A stretch of DNA of 33,220 nucleotides from Peptoclostridium sp. (GCF_009881055.1 NZ_WXFG01000025.1:1-33220); one strand, 5' to 3'; shown: positions 23,349 through 30,709, numbered from the stretch's first letter. The notes: generated by a model not told the origin, from the letters alone. Numbers and translations are program-made.

Positions 23349-24530
23349 CTACTTCTTTTTGAATTCAGATATGTCAGCTTCCTGGCTAACCGCCTCTATA
23401 AGCTTGGGATAGGACGACGCGTCTCCTATCAGTATGCCTCCTATGAGCTTTCCGTCCTTGAATATGAGCTTTTTGAACTTTTCACCAGAATCATCGTGTG
23501 TCACTATGTTTTCAGTTGCAGCTTCCGATAGTGTCTGGCCTATGCAGTTGACGCTGGTTCCGAACGAATTCATAACTACCGACGAAACGCTGTCGCGGAA
23601 TTCCACCTGCCCTCCAAGTGCATTCATAGCTGCAACTTTTCCCATCTGCATGGCGTATATCCAGTTGCCAAAGCCCCTGCCTTCAAGCTCCACCACATCT
23701 CCGCATGCAAAAACGCCTTCCGCGCTTGTCCTCATCATTCTGTCTACAACAATACCCCTGTTGCATTCTATGCCTGCTTCTCTGGCTATTCCAAGATTTG
23801 GCCTTATCCCTACGGAAAATAGCACTATGTCAGCTTCCATAGTCATCCCGCTCTCGAACTCAACCGATTCGACTCTGCCGTCTCCCACCAGCCTTGTCAC
23901 CCTGTCCCGGAGCACCACATCGACGCCTTTATGCCTTACCACATTTTCCAGGAATAGTCCACTTTCAAGGCAAAGCTGGTTTGAAAGCAGCCTGTCGGAG
24001 GTGTTGTTTATTGTAACATCAAGTCCTGTCTGCTTCATCCCCCATGCCGCCTCTATGCCAAGAAGTCCGCCTCCTATCACAAGCGCCTTCTGGCAGTCAC
24101 CCATCCATTCCTTTATCGCATACGCATCATCAAGCGTCTTTAGTGTGAATACGCCTTTCAGGTCCGCGCCTTCAGTAGGCGGCAGGAAGCTGTTGCCTCC
24201 GTGGGATAGTATTAGCCTGTCATATTCTATAGTCTCATCAGAATCTGTTTTTATGTTCTTCAAAGCAGTGTCAATGCTAGTTACCTTTGTATCCAGCATC
24301 AGCCTGATCCCGCTGTTGGCATACCACTCCTCTTTCTTTAAAAAGAAACTCTTTCCCAGCTCCTTCTCGCCAAGGAAGTGTGAAAGTCTTGGCCTGAAAT
24401 AAGATACGTATTTTTCTTCGGCTATTAGGGTAATCTCGCACTCGTCTCCGTGGCTTACAAGCGTTTCCGCCGCATAATACCCCGCTGCACCATTCCCTAC
24501 AATTACAACTCTATTTTTTCCATTTCCCAA
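23349..24530 (-). CDS. NAD(P)H-dependent FAD oxidoreductase, NADH:rubredoxin reductase-like
   Basis: This pyridine nucleotide-disulfide family flavoprotein lacks the CxxC redox pair and resembles clostridial NADH:rubredoxin oxidoreductase and the flavin part of NirB. FAD site: VGNGAAG (12-17 for GxGxxG). NAD(P) site: ALVIGGGLLGIEAAWGM. The second FAD motif is GVFACGDVVEL. YFRPRLSHFL near residue 45 is typical of rubredoxin reductases. Length is 393 residues. The frame opens at 24572; the chosen start is TTG 24530, with GGGGGTGA 5 nt upstream. It is divergent from ferritin across a 169-bp gap, which suggests a link to oxygen or iron stress. Confidence 0.88.
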   Translation of the reverse strand: MGNGKNRVVIVGNGAAGYYAAETLVSHGDECEITLIAEEKYVSYFRPRLSHFLGEKELGKSFFLKKEEWYANSGIRLMLDTKVTSIDTALKNIKTDSDETIEYDRLILSHGGNSFLPPTEGADLKGVFTLKTLDDAYAIKEWMGDCQKALVIGGGLLGIEAAWGMKQTGLDVTINNTSDRLLSNQLCLESGLFLENVVRHKGVDVVLRDRVTRLVGDGRVESVEFESGMTMEADIVLFSVGIRPNLGIAREAGIECNRGIVVDRMMRTSAEGVFACGDVVELEGRGFGNWIYAMQMGKVAAMNALGGQVEFRDSVSSVVMNSFGTSVNCIGQTLSEAATENIVTHDDSGEKFKKLIFKDGKLIGGILIGDASSYPKLIEAVSQEADISEFKKK

Positions 24531-24644
24531 TATGCTCACCCCCGCATTTGTGTTGTTTCTGCGCGTTTTCACAATATTTTATACCCTTTGGGATTATTTG
24601 CAAACCAAACTTTGACGTGTTTATATGTACTCTCACGGGGTATA

Positions 24645-24673
24645 TAATATTTGTCTGCCAATACAAAATATTA
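24645..24673 (+). promoter_or_regulatory. Inverted repeat upstream of ferritin, candidate operator
   Basis: TAATATTTGT (24645-24654) and ACAAAATATTA (24663-24673) are inverted copies with one extra A and an 8-bp spacer. The repeat lies 27 bp before the ferritin start. It is AT-rich, like Fur/PerR sites, but does not match their consensus closely. A TTGACG at about 24612 has no well-placed -10, so the promoter itself is unclear. Confidence 0.45.
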
Positions 24674-24699
24674 ATCATACTATGCGGGAGGTTATCAGA

Positions 24700-25215
24700 A
24701 TGGCTAGCGAAAAAATGCTTCAGGCATTGAATGAACAAATCCAAAAGGAATTCAGCTCTTCATATATCTATATGGCAATGGAGGCTTGGTTTGCCGAAAA
24801 GAATCTTGATGGATTCTCAAACTATTTTAGAATTCAGGCAATGGAAGAGAAGGACCACGCTTACAAGATATTCGACTATGTAAACAAGCTTGGCGGAAAG
24901 GTAACGCTAGAGGCTATACCAAAGCCAAAGTCAGACTATTCAAACGTAGAGGAAGTTGTCGAAGAGGCTCTTGCACATGAAGAGTTCATAACTGCTTCTA
25001 TAAACAGCCTTATGGACATGGCTGTAAACGAAAAGGACCACGCAACAGTATCGTTCCTTAACTGGTTCATAGACGAGCAGATGGAAGAAGAAGAGAACGC
25101 CCAAAAGGTTCTCAACTACGTCAAAATGCTTGGCGGAGACAGCAGGGGGCTCTTCATGATAGACATGGAGCTTGGAAAGAGGAAATATACTCCTCCAGCG
25201 GCTTCTGCAGAATAA
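24700..25215 (+). CDS. ftnA: Bacterial non-heme ferritin
   Basis: Ferritin forms a 24-mer shell that oxidises Fe(II) and stores iron as a mineral, limiting Fenton damage. The ferroxidase residues E17, E50 and H53 stand at the same numbers as in E. coli FtnA; Y24 and the later E/Q positions (EEFITASINS, QMEEEENAQ) complete the four-helix bundle. Length, 171 residues, is normal. ATG 24700 has GGAGG 8 nt upstream; the frame extends upstream without a second ribosome site. It is a single gene with its own terminator, divergent from an NAD(P)H flavoprotein that might supply electrons. Confidence 0.96.
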   Translation: MASEKMLQALNEQIQKEFSSSYIYMAMEAWFAEKNLDGFSNYFRIQAMEEKDHAYKIFDYVNKLGGKVTLEAIPKPKSDYSNVEEVVEEALAHEEFITASINSLMDMAVNEKDHATVSFLNWFIDEQMEEEENAQKVLNYVKMLGGDSRGLFMIDMELGKRKYTPPAASAE

Positions 25216-25242
25216 TCCAAAATACTTTAAGCTAATTACATT

Positions 25243-25271
25243 TAAAGGCACCCATAGGGTGCCTTTAGTTT
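25243..25271 (+). terminator. Ferritin terminator
   Basis: TAAAGGCACCC pairs with GGGTGCCTTTA around ATA, followed by GTTTTG. It lies between convergent genes and may also serve the HD gene on minus. Confidence 0.85.
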
Positions 25272-25284
25272 TGCATTCATTCAA

Positions 25285-26475
25285 TTAAAAATCCGCATAC
25301 AGGCTTCCAATGTCAAGCCTGCCGAGTTTTGCATTCTCGTATTCCGACCTTATCGAAAGCGCGGCCTTCCTGAAATCCATGCTCACACAGCCATTTTGTA
25401 TTGCCGTATAAGCTTCTATGAACGCCGCAAGCCTGTCAGCTGCCCTGACAACCCTTCCATCCCTTGGACTGTAACCGTCGCTGTTGAACTCCCTGTCGAT
25501 TTCCTCAATAGTCTTTTGTATTCTCCTGCCGCCGAGCATTATCTCATCATCAAACTCGTTCTGGGTGAACCTTTCTATATCTTCACAGTGCCTCTCGGGA
25601 AGCAGCGGATATATAACCTTTTCCATGTTTTCGCGCTCAATGTCCTTTATGAGTTCATCGAGGCCTTCTATAGACCTTTTTACAGGGGATATTATGTCCC
25701 GGGTGAAAACCTCCGGCAAGTCATGGAACAGTCCCGTGAAGAAGTTGTTCACGCATCTTCTCGGGCATGCCCCCATCTCAAGCGAGAAAATATACGAGAG
25801 CATGGCCACGTATGCAGAGTGGGCAAGCACGGATGTTCTGGGGATTCTGTGAAGCTGGGCCCATCTATTTTGGTATCTGAGCCTTCCGCATATGTCAATG
25901 AAGCTCCTGCTTTTTTTGTCGTCAAGTATAAGCCTCATACCCTCAAGGAATCTGTAGTTTTCTATTTTGAGTAAAAAGTCATCTCGTATTAGCTCGAGCT
26001 CGAACGCATCCGGATTCATCCGCTCTATTATTCCAAACTCCCAGTACGATGCATAGCTGTGGGCAGCTTCAAGCACGTCGGCCGAAGCTCTGCTGATGCC
26101 GCCCGAAAGGTGACTTTCAAATCTCTCCTTGAAATCTGCTCCCATGCTTGATAATACTGTGTCCAGTTCCGCAAGCACGAAGCTGTTGAGCCTTTTATAC
26201 TTCTCCTCGTCCTGCTTTATCCTGTAGAACACTGGCGGCTTTATGTCAGTTATGACAATCCTTTGAAGCAGATCGAATATGGCCCCTTCTATTACCTGTA
26301 TCCAGTCAAAACCTTCTCTGTCCTCTTCGTGCTTGCCTATGAAATATGCCAGAATCATCTTGTGACCCTGCTTGTCGAGCTCAATAAGATCAAACGGCCT
26401 GAGATGGTCATTCCACCTTTGCATGTATGCCGCATCAAACAGCTTCAGTATCAGCCCCTTTCTAATCGGAATCAC
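25285..26475 (-). CDS. Tandem YfbR-type HD-domain phosphohydrolase
   Basis: The C-terminal half is a YfbR-like HD domain, a family of 5'-deoxynucleotidases: R204-W205, H219, H251-D252-x2-E255, D260 in HDLPEVFTRDIISPVK, and D347 in RAADRLAAF. The N-terminal half reads as a diverged copy of the same domain: R20-W21, H38, F67-D68-x2-Q71, D77 in FDLLQRIVITDIKPPV, and D133 in RASADVLEAAH. The HD histidine is Phe and the Glu is Gln there, so only the second site looks catalytic. The start is uncertain; GTG 26475 opens the frame but sits close to its GGGGG site. It overlaps the diguanylate cyclase stop by 14 nt and is coupled to it. Confidence 0.85.
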   Translation of the reverse strand: MIPIRKGLILKLFDAAYMQRWNDHLRPFDLIELDKQGHKMILAYFIGKHEEDREGFDWIQVIEGAIFDLLQRIVITDIKPPVFYRIKQDEEKYKRLNSFVLAELDTVLSSMGADFKERFESHLSGGISRASADVLEAAHSYASYWEFGIIERMNPDAFELELIRDDFLLKIENYRFLEGMRLILDDKKSRSFIDICGRLRYQNRWAQLHRIPRTSVLAHSAYVAMLSYIFSLEMGACPRRCVNNFFTGLFHDLPEVFTRDIISPVKRSIEGLDELIKDIERENMEKVIYPLLPERHCEDIERFTQNEFDDEIMLGGRRIQKTIEEIDREFNSDGYSPRDGRVVRAADRLAAFIEAYTAIQNGCVSMDFRKAALSIRSEYENAKLGRLDIGSLYADF

Positions 26476-27382
26476 CGCCCCCGTATTCTGATGATATGAC
26501 CTTATTTCTGCCTGTATTTTTCGCAGTATACAGGTTTTTGTCTGCAGCAGCTATTAGCTTTTCCATTCCCAAGCTTTTATTCAGCGTGCACACTCCAAAG
26601 CTTGATGTGAATCTTATAGTTCTTTCCTCGTAAACAACAACTATGCCTTCCGTCGCCTTCCTCATTCTTTCAGCTACTTCCTGCGCCTTTTCATAGCCGG
26701 CACCTTTAAGAAATACAATAAATTCCTCTCCTCCGTACCTTGCCACCCAATCCAACTCTTTTCTTATACAGCCTTCAAGCACACCTGCAAAAGCCTCGAG
26801 CACCTTGTCTCCAGCTATGTGACCGTAGGTATCGTTTACATTTTTGAACTTATCTATATCAGCCATTATTATGGACATTTCCTCGCCTTTTAGTGACGCC
26901 TGCATTATTTCATACGGCAGCCTCTCATTTATATATCTTCTGTTGAATATTTTTGTAAGCTCATCCCTCACAAGCATCATATTCTTTCTCTCGAGCATTT
27001 CATATATCTCCGACTGACCTTTGCCGAGGAACTCTTCCACAAGATTGCTGTCACTCGCCTCCTTAAGCAGCTCGGCTACAAATACCCGGCCCCCCACTTG
27101 CACAGGCACAACAGTGACCATATACACCTTTTCACCGTTGTATTCTATCTTTATGAAAGTCTTGTTCTCTTTTATAGCCCTCATGGATACGCAGTTTTTG
27201 CACACCTGACCCGTATTCCAGAATTCATAACAGCTGGACTTGCATTCACGAAGGCTCTCATCCATTTCATAAACCTTCTTAGTCACAGGATCTACCAGCC
27301 TTACAGCATCGTATATATACCTTAGAAAGCCTATGCCCTCCATTATATTGTCCATTTTAAATTTTTCAGCGTCACCAAGCAC
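26462..27382 (-). CDS. Diguanylate cyclase with N-terminal Cys4 sensor domain
   Basis: The C-terminal GGDEF domain (about residues 135-300) makes cyclic di-GMP; RYGGEEF is at 215-221 and the metal site DIDKFKNVND at 175-184. The inhibitory I-site RxxD is degenerate, K208-E-L-D211. The N-terminal 120 residues look PAS-like and carry a cysteine set C47-X3-C51-X9-C61-X2-C64, which probably binds a metal or an iron-sulfur cluster and senses redox state or a gas. No membrane helix is seen. The start is GTG 27382 with GGAGG 7 nt upstream. It is coupled to the HD-domain gene that follows. Confidence 0.88.
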   Translation of the reverse strand: MLGDAEKFKMDNIMEGIGFLRYIYDAVRLVDPVTKKVYEMDESLRECKSSCYEFWNTGQVCKNCVSMRAIKENKTFIKIEYNGEKVYMVTVVPVQVGGRVFVAELLKEASDSNLVEEFLGKGQSEIYEMLERKNMMLVRDELTKIFNRRYINERLPYEIMQASLKGEEMSIIMADIDKFKNVNDTYGHIAGDKVLEAFAGVLEGCIRKELDWVARYGGEEFIVFLKGAGYEKAQEVAERMRKATEGIVVVYEERTIRFTSSFGVCTLNKSLGMEKLIAAADKNLYTAKNTGRNKVISSEYGGGDSD

Positions 27383-27403
27383 AGCAACTCCTCCATTCCT
27401 TCA

Positions 27404-27426
27404 AATATATGTAAAACAATATATGT
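27404..27426 (-). repeat. Tandem direct repeat upstream of the diguanylate cyclase gene
   Basis: On the minus strand ACATATATT occurs twice, 14 bp start to start (27404-27412 and 27418-27426), 22-44 nt before the start codon. Such spaced repeats can be activator or repressor sites. No clear promoter was recognised around them. Confidence 0.35.
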
Positions 27427-27449
27427 GAAAGGCCGCAAAAATGCGGCCT
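27427..27449 (-). terminator. Terminator after the HIT-protein gene
   Basis: On the minus strand GGCCGCA and TGCGGCC form a perfect 7-bp stem around a four-T loop (27431-27448), followed by TTTC only. The stem begins at the stop codon. The short T-run makes it a moderate terminator. Confidence 0.6.
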
Positions 27450-27813
27450 ATAAATCTTCAATTAATATCTCATTAGGTCTCCAAAGGTTGTCGTTGTCGT
27501 ATCTTGGGATTATATGGAAATGAAAGTGGAATACAGTCTGCCCTGCCGCCTTGCCCACATTAGCTCCCACATTATAGCCGTCAGGTGAGAATTTCTCATC
27601 TATTATGAGCTTGACTTCATCAGCAAGCCTTCTTATAGCAGACATCTCTTCGTGTGGTATGTGGAAAAAATCCATGTAGTGCTTTTTTGTAATAACAAGC
27701 GCATGCCCCATATTGACCGGGTACTTATCCCACACCGCATACGCCAGCTCGTTCTCAGCTATATAATCTTCAGCAGAAACATTGCAAAATACACAGTCGT
27801 CGATGCAGTTCAT
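27448..27813 (-). CDS. HIT family protein (histidine triad hydrolase)
   Basis: Members of the HIT superfamily hydrolyse nucleotide phosphoramidates or dinucleoside polyphosphates. The triad HFHFH (H96, H98, H100) followed by IIPR is clear, with NMGHALVITKKHY at residues 34-46. An N-terminal C3-X3-C7-X2-C10 cluster may bind zinc, as in many HIT proteins. Length is 121 residues. The frame opens at 27870, within the upstream gene's terminator, but ATG 27813 has GGGAGG 5 nt upstream. Terminators flank it on both sides, so it is expressed alone or by readthrough. Confidence 0.93.
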   Translation of the reverse strand: MNCIDDCVFCNVSAEDYIAENELAYAVWDKYPVNMGHALVITKKHYMDFFHIPHEEMSAIRRLADEVKLIIDEKFSPDGYNVGANVGKAAGQTVFHFHFHIIPRYDNDNLWRPNEILIEDL

Positions 27814-27828
27814 AATGCCCTCCCGTCT

Positions 27829-27861
27829 AAAAAAAGGCCTGCAAAAGCTTGCAGACCTTTT
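27829..27861 (-). terminator. Terminator after the S1 protein gene
   Basis: On the minus strand AAAGGTCTGCAA pairs with TTGCAGGCCTTT over 12 positions, followed by a run of seven T residues that includes the stem end (27829-27835). It starts 9 nt after the stop codon. Confidence 0.9.
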
Positions 27862-27869
27862 GATGCTCA

Positions 27870-29018
27870 TTATTCTTTTATTGAATCTTCTACAGTGTTT
27901 ACAGGAGTTTCGTCGCTGTAGCCTTCTGCAGCTTCTTCTCCGCCCTGAGCTTCTTTTATGCTTAGGCTTATTTTCTTTTCTTCAGGCTTTATTTCTATTA
28001 TCTTCGCACTAACCTTTTGTCCTTCGCTTAAAACGTCAGATGGCTTAGCTATGTGCTTTTGGTCTATCTGCGATATGTGGCAGAATCCGTCAAGGCCCGG
28101 CTCAAGCTCTATGAAAGCTCCAAAGTTAGGGAGTCTAAGCACAGTACCTTCAACTATATCTCCTACATTGTATTTTGAAGAAACAAGAGACCAAGGGTCT
28201 GGAGTAACCTGCTTAAGACTTAGAGATATTCTCTCTTTGTCTCTGTCAAAATCAATCACATAAACCTCTACCATATCACCTTCAGAAACAACTTCTGCAG
28301 GGCTGTTTACTCTCTTCCAAGAAAGCTCAGATACGTGTATCAGGCCGTCTATTCCGCCAAGGTCTACAAATGCGCCAAAGTCAGTAAGTCTCTTAACCTG
28401 GCCTTTTCTTACCTCGCCTTTTTGTATAGAATCAAGGACAGCTGCCTTTTTAGACTCTATATCTTTCTTCTCTACTTCTTTTCTTGAGAATACAAGCTTC
28501 TTCTTGCTCTTGTCAACTTCTATGACCTTCACTTCAAGAGTCTTTCCTACAAATTCGGCAAGATCCTTAGTAAAGCCCATAGATATGTGAGACGCCGGAA
28601 TGAAGCCTTTGATTCCCTTGTAAAGAGCCATAGCTCCTCCCTTTACAACTTCTACAACTCTAACAGGGAACACTTCACCCGTTTCATTCATAGCAACAAA
28701 ATCGTCCCATACCTTCATACCCTCAAGCCTTTTTCTTGAAAGCAGAACGTTTCCTTCGCCATCATTAAGCTTGATTACATAAACTTCGATTTCGTCGTTC
28801 TCCTTAACAGCCTCAGTAAGTACAACGTCGGAATCGCTTGAAAATTCACTTTTAGTTATGATACCGTCTGACTTGTATCCTATGTTAACCATAACCTCAT
28901 TATCATTTACAAGGATTACTGTTCCCTTAACAATATCACCAGTTTTTATTCTCTTCATTTCCTGTTCTTCGTTGTCTAGCAGTTCTTGCATCGTAAGCAT
29001 GTTTTCAGAATTATTCAC
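27870..29018 (-). CDS. rpsA: 30S ribosomal protein S1-like RNA-binding protein
   Basis: It has four S1/OB-fold RNA-binding domains, at about residues 25-95 (GDIVKGTVILVNDNEVMV), 112-180 (GEVFPVRVVEVVKGG), 198-268 (GEVRKGQVKRLTDFGAFVDLGGIDGLIHVSEL) and 285-353 (GDIVEGTVLRLPNFGAFIELEPGLDGFCHIS). Repeats 3 and 4 keep the classic FGAFV/I face; repeats 1 and 2 are more diverged, as in S1. Length, 382 residues, fits the Firmicute YpfD/RpsA homologue, which helps mRNA binding rather than being a strict ribosomal protein. The start is GTG 29018 with GGAGG at 10 nt. A -10-like TATAAT lies at 29073-29078. An acidic tail follows domain 4. Confidence 0.93.
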   Translation of the reverse strand: MNNSENMLTMQELLDNEEQEMKRIKTGDIVKGTVILVNDNEVMVNIGYKSDGIITKSEFSSDSDVVLTEAVKENDEIEVYVIKLNDGEGNVLLSRKRLEGMKVWDDFVAMNETGEVFPVRVVEVVKGGAMALYKGIKGFIPASHISMGFTKDLAEFVGKTLEVKVIEVDKSKKKLVFSRKEVEKKDIESKKAAVLDSIQKGEVRKGQVKRLTDFGAFVDLGGIDGLIHVSELSWKRVNSPAEVVSEGDMVEVYVIDFDRDKERISLSLKQVTPDPWSLVSSKYNVGDIVEGTVLRLPNFGAFIELEPGLDGFCHISQIDQKHIAKPSDVLSEGQKVSAKIIEIKPEEKKISLSIKEAQGGEEAAEGYSDETPVNTVEDSIKE

Positions 29019-29046
29019 TTAACTACGCCCTCCTTGACTATCCTTT

Positions 29047-29069
29047 TTGCAGCCCCGGCTCGACTGCAA
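29047..29069 (-). other. Stem-loop at the 5' end of the S1 mRNA
   Basis: TTGCAG (29064-29069, read on minus) and CTGCAA (29047-29052) form a perfect 6-bp stem around an 11-nt GC-rich loop. The arm begins about 4 nt from the -10 box at 29073-29078, so the structure would sit at or beside the transcript's 5' end. Confidence 0.4.
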
Positions 29070-29126
29070 CGGATTATATCTTTATATTGTCCTCTTTGCA
29101 GGTTTATTAATTTCAATTGCCACAAG

Positions 29127-29165
29127 AGTCCTTACTAAATTATAACATAAATTTAGCAAGGGACT
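29127..29165. repeat. Long imperfect inverted repeat in the rpsA/SEC-C divergent gap
   Basis: AGTCCTTACTAAATT (29127-29141) is nearly the reverse complement of AATTTAGCAAGGGACT (29150-29165), with one bulge and one mismatch and an 8-nt spacer. It lies in the middle of the 295-bp gap between divergent genes, which otherwise holds the rpsA promoter region on one side and the SEC-C promoter on the other. No T-run follows on either strand, so it is not a plain terminator. Confidence 0.5.
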
Positions 29166-29247
29166 AATTATTTTAATAAATTATTCGCTGTATACGGACA
29201 TTTTTTTCATTTGCAGCCGGAAACATCTTTTTTGTGCCATATAAATA

Positions 29248-29276
29248 TTCATTAATCATACTGTGTATGATATAAT
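29248..29276 (+). promoter_or_regulatory. SEC-C gene promoter with overlapping palindrome
   Basis: A perfect TATAAT (29271-29276) has a weak -35 (TTCATT, 29248-29253) at 17 bp. The spacer is almost filled by the perfect palindrome ATCATACTGTGTATGAT (29255-29271, 7-bp arms), well placed for a repressor. Confidence 0.5.
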
Positions 29277-29313
29277 TATCTGCGAAATAACTTGACTAAG
29301 GAGACCAAACAAT

Positions 29314-29814
29314 ATGAAACTATATGAATCTTGGAAAGAAAGCTACGAAAATCTTGACAATGCTGGATATGAGTCATTCTGGAGAGAATACCTTCCTAAG
29401 GAAATGGAGAACTACAAGTACATACTTTCTCACATGGATGAGACGGTAAGCGGCAAGCTAAGCGACATAGCAGATAAATTCAGCATGGATCCTGTTACAT
29501 TCGCCGGCTTCCTTGACGGAATAAACGACAGCCTTAAAGAAGGCATAGACCTTGAAACTCTGACAGAGGACAGCGACATAGCGCTTCCTGTTGACTTCGA
29601 GAAGCTATACTACAACATGCTTGATGCCAAGGCCGACTGGCTGTACAATCTTGACGAATGGAACGGAGTGCTTCCTGCAGACAAGAGAAAACAAATCAAG
29701 AAGGAATACGACAAGACAAAAACAGTAGTAAAAGAGCAGGAGCCTGGCAGAAATGAGCCTTGCCCTTGCGGAAGCGGCAAGAAATACAAAAAATGCTGCG
29801 GCGCCAACAAGTAG
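29314..29814 (+). CDS. SEC-C motif-containing protein
   Basis: The C-terminus carries a SEC-C zinc finger like that of Sec[17 protein letters not shown] with C150, C152, C161 and C162. The first 125 residues are mostly helical and acidic, with no membrane segment, and are not recognised. SEC-C domains bind zinc and often mediate contact with ribosomes or other partners; the role here is unknown. Length is 166 residues. ATG 29314 has AGGAGA 9 nt upstream. It is a lone plus-strand gene with its own promoter and palindrome, divergent from rpsA. Confidence 0.82.
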   Translation: MKLYESWKESYENLDNAGYESFWREYLPKEMENYKYILSHMDETVSGKLSDIADKFSMDPVTFAGFLDGINDSLKEGIDLETLTEDSDIALPVDFEKLYYNMLDAKADWLYNLDEWNGVLPADKRKQIKKEYDKTKTVVKEQEPGRNEPCPCGSGKKYKKCCGANK

Positions 29815-29822
29815 TAAATTCA

Positions 29823-29845
29823 AAGCCCCTTGGTTCGAGGGGCTT
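29823..29845. terminator. Shared terminator of the SEC-C and Usp genes
   Basis: AAGCCCCT pairs with AGGGGCTT around a 7-nt loop, followed by ATTT on plus. On minus it ends in CTTTG. It overlaps the stop codon of the convergent Usp gene by 2 nt. Confidence 0.7.
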
Positions 29846-30359
29846 ATTTAATATCATTTTCAATTCTTCGTTCTCTTTCTTCTTCCATGTCTATGACCTT
29901 GTAGCTTGAAGACTGCACAACAAGCACAGGAATCTGCGATTTCGCAATAATCCTTTTGATTGTAATGTCCATCGTGAATTTTCTTATGAATGAATCTTCG
30001 CAGTTACACATTATTACTACATCGTATTTGCCGCTATCAGCATACTCAAGTATCGTCTGCACGGGTTCGCTGTATACTACTATGACTTCAGCTTTAATCC
30101 CGTGAGCTCCAAAGTAGGCTTTTGCACTGTTTGCTATATCAAGCTTACCCCTTTTCCTTACAGCCTGCTTAAATTCGGATACGTTCCCCTTCTTGGGCGT
30201 TTTCGCCTTAATCGGCTCTGCCGGAACATATGAAGGTTTTGTGTCCATATGCAATATAGTAACATATGCTCCATACTTTTGCGCAATATCAAGGGCTATC
30301 TTGTACGCCCTCTTGCTGAATTCTATGCCTTCCACCGGAAGCAATATACTTTGTATCAT
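29844..30359 (-). CDS. Universal stress protein family (UspA fold), ATP motif absent
   Basis: The product has the UspA alpha/beta fold: SILLPVEGIEFSKRAYKIALDIAQKYGAYVTILHM at the start, KYDVVIMCNC in the middle and SQIPVLVVQSS at the end. ATP-binding Usps have G-x2-G-x9-G-S/T before the last strand; here the matching stretch (CEDSFIRKFTMDITIKRII) has no glycine, so ATP binding is unlikely, as in E. coli UspA itself. A Lys-rich insertion (KAKTPKKGNVSEFKQ) precedes helix 3. Length is 171 residues. The ATG at 30359 has GGGGG 9 nt upstream; the ATG at 30365 is only 3 nt from it. Function is stress-related by family only. Confidence 0.85.
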   Translation of the reverse strand: MIQSILLPVEGIEFSKRAYKIALDIAQKYGAYVTILHMDTKPSYVPAEPIKAKTPKKGNVSEFKQAVRKRGKLDIANSAKAYFGAHGIKAEVIVVYSEPVQTILEYADSGKYDVVIMCNCEDSFIRKFTMDITIKRIIAKSQIPVLVVQSSSYKVIDMEEERERRIENDIK

Positions 30360-30463
30360 GCCCATACACCCCCGCTACCAAACGAAAAATCAAAAGTTGA
30401 ACTTCAATATATAATATACCTATCCCAAACAGGTTTTAATCTCTTCAAAATCCTTTCATAAAT

Positions 30464-30495
30464 AAAACCTGCGCATGCAAAGCAGGGCAGGTTCT
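30464..30495 (-). terminator. Terminator after the small tail-anchored protein gene
   Basis: On the minus strand AACCTGC pairs with GCAGGTT (30466-30493), with a possible inner TGC/GCA stem, followed by TTATTT. It lies 13 nt after the stop codon. Confidence 0.65.
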
Positions 30496-30505
30496 ATAGT
30501 ATGGT

Positions 30506-30709
30506 TTATAGATTTATAATTGAAATTATTACGGACACCATAAATATCATAATGAAAATCCATAGAGTCTGCTCCGGGTCCTTACTGGCAGCGACATCTG
30601 CATCGATAATTTTTGTATCTGCACTTTTTGTGTCCGCGATTCTTTTTGACTCCCTGTTTCTCTTCCACTGCTCCAAATCCACCACATTGCGGTTAATCAT
30701 CTGCTCCAT
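30506..30709 (-). CDS. Small tail-anchored hypothetical protein
   Basis: The family is not recognised. The 67-residue product has a charged N-terminal part (MEQMINRNVVDLEQWKRNRESK), a DTKSADTK segment and a C-terminal hydrophobic helix (about residues 48-65, LWIFIMIFMVSVIISIIN), so it looks like a tail-anchored membrane protein with its N-terminus in the cytoplasm. ATG 30709 has GGAG 9 nt upstream, and a terminator follows, which supports expression. It lies between the PAP2 and Usp genes on the same strand. Confidence 0.6.
   Translation of the reverse strand: MEQMINRNVVDLEQWKRNRESKRIADTKSADTKIIDADVAASKDPEQTLWIFIMIFMVSVIISIINL

Noticed and set aside
23434..24402. Plus-strand open frame of 322 codons
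   Set aside because: It is antisense to the well-supported flavoprotein gene, Ser/Pro-rich, and has no Shine-Dalgarno site.
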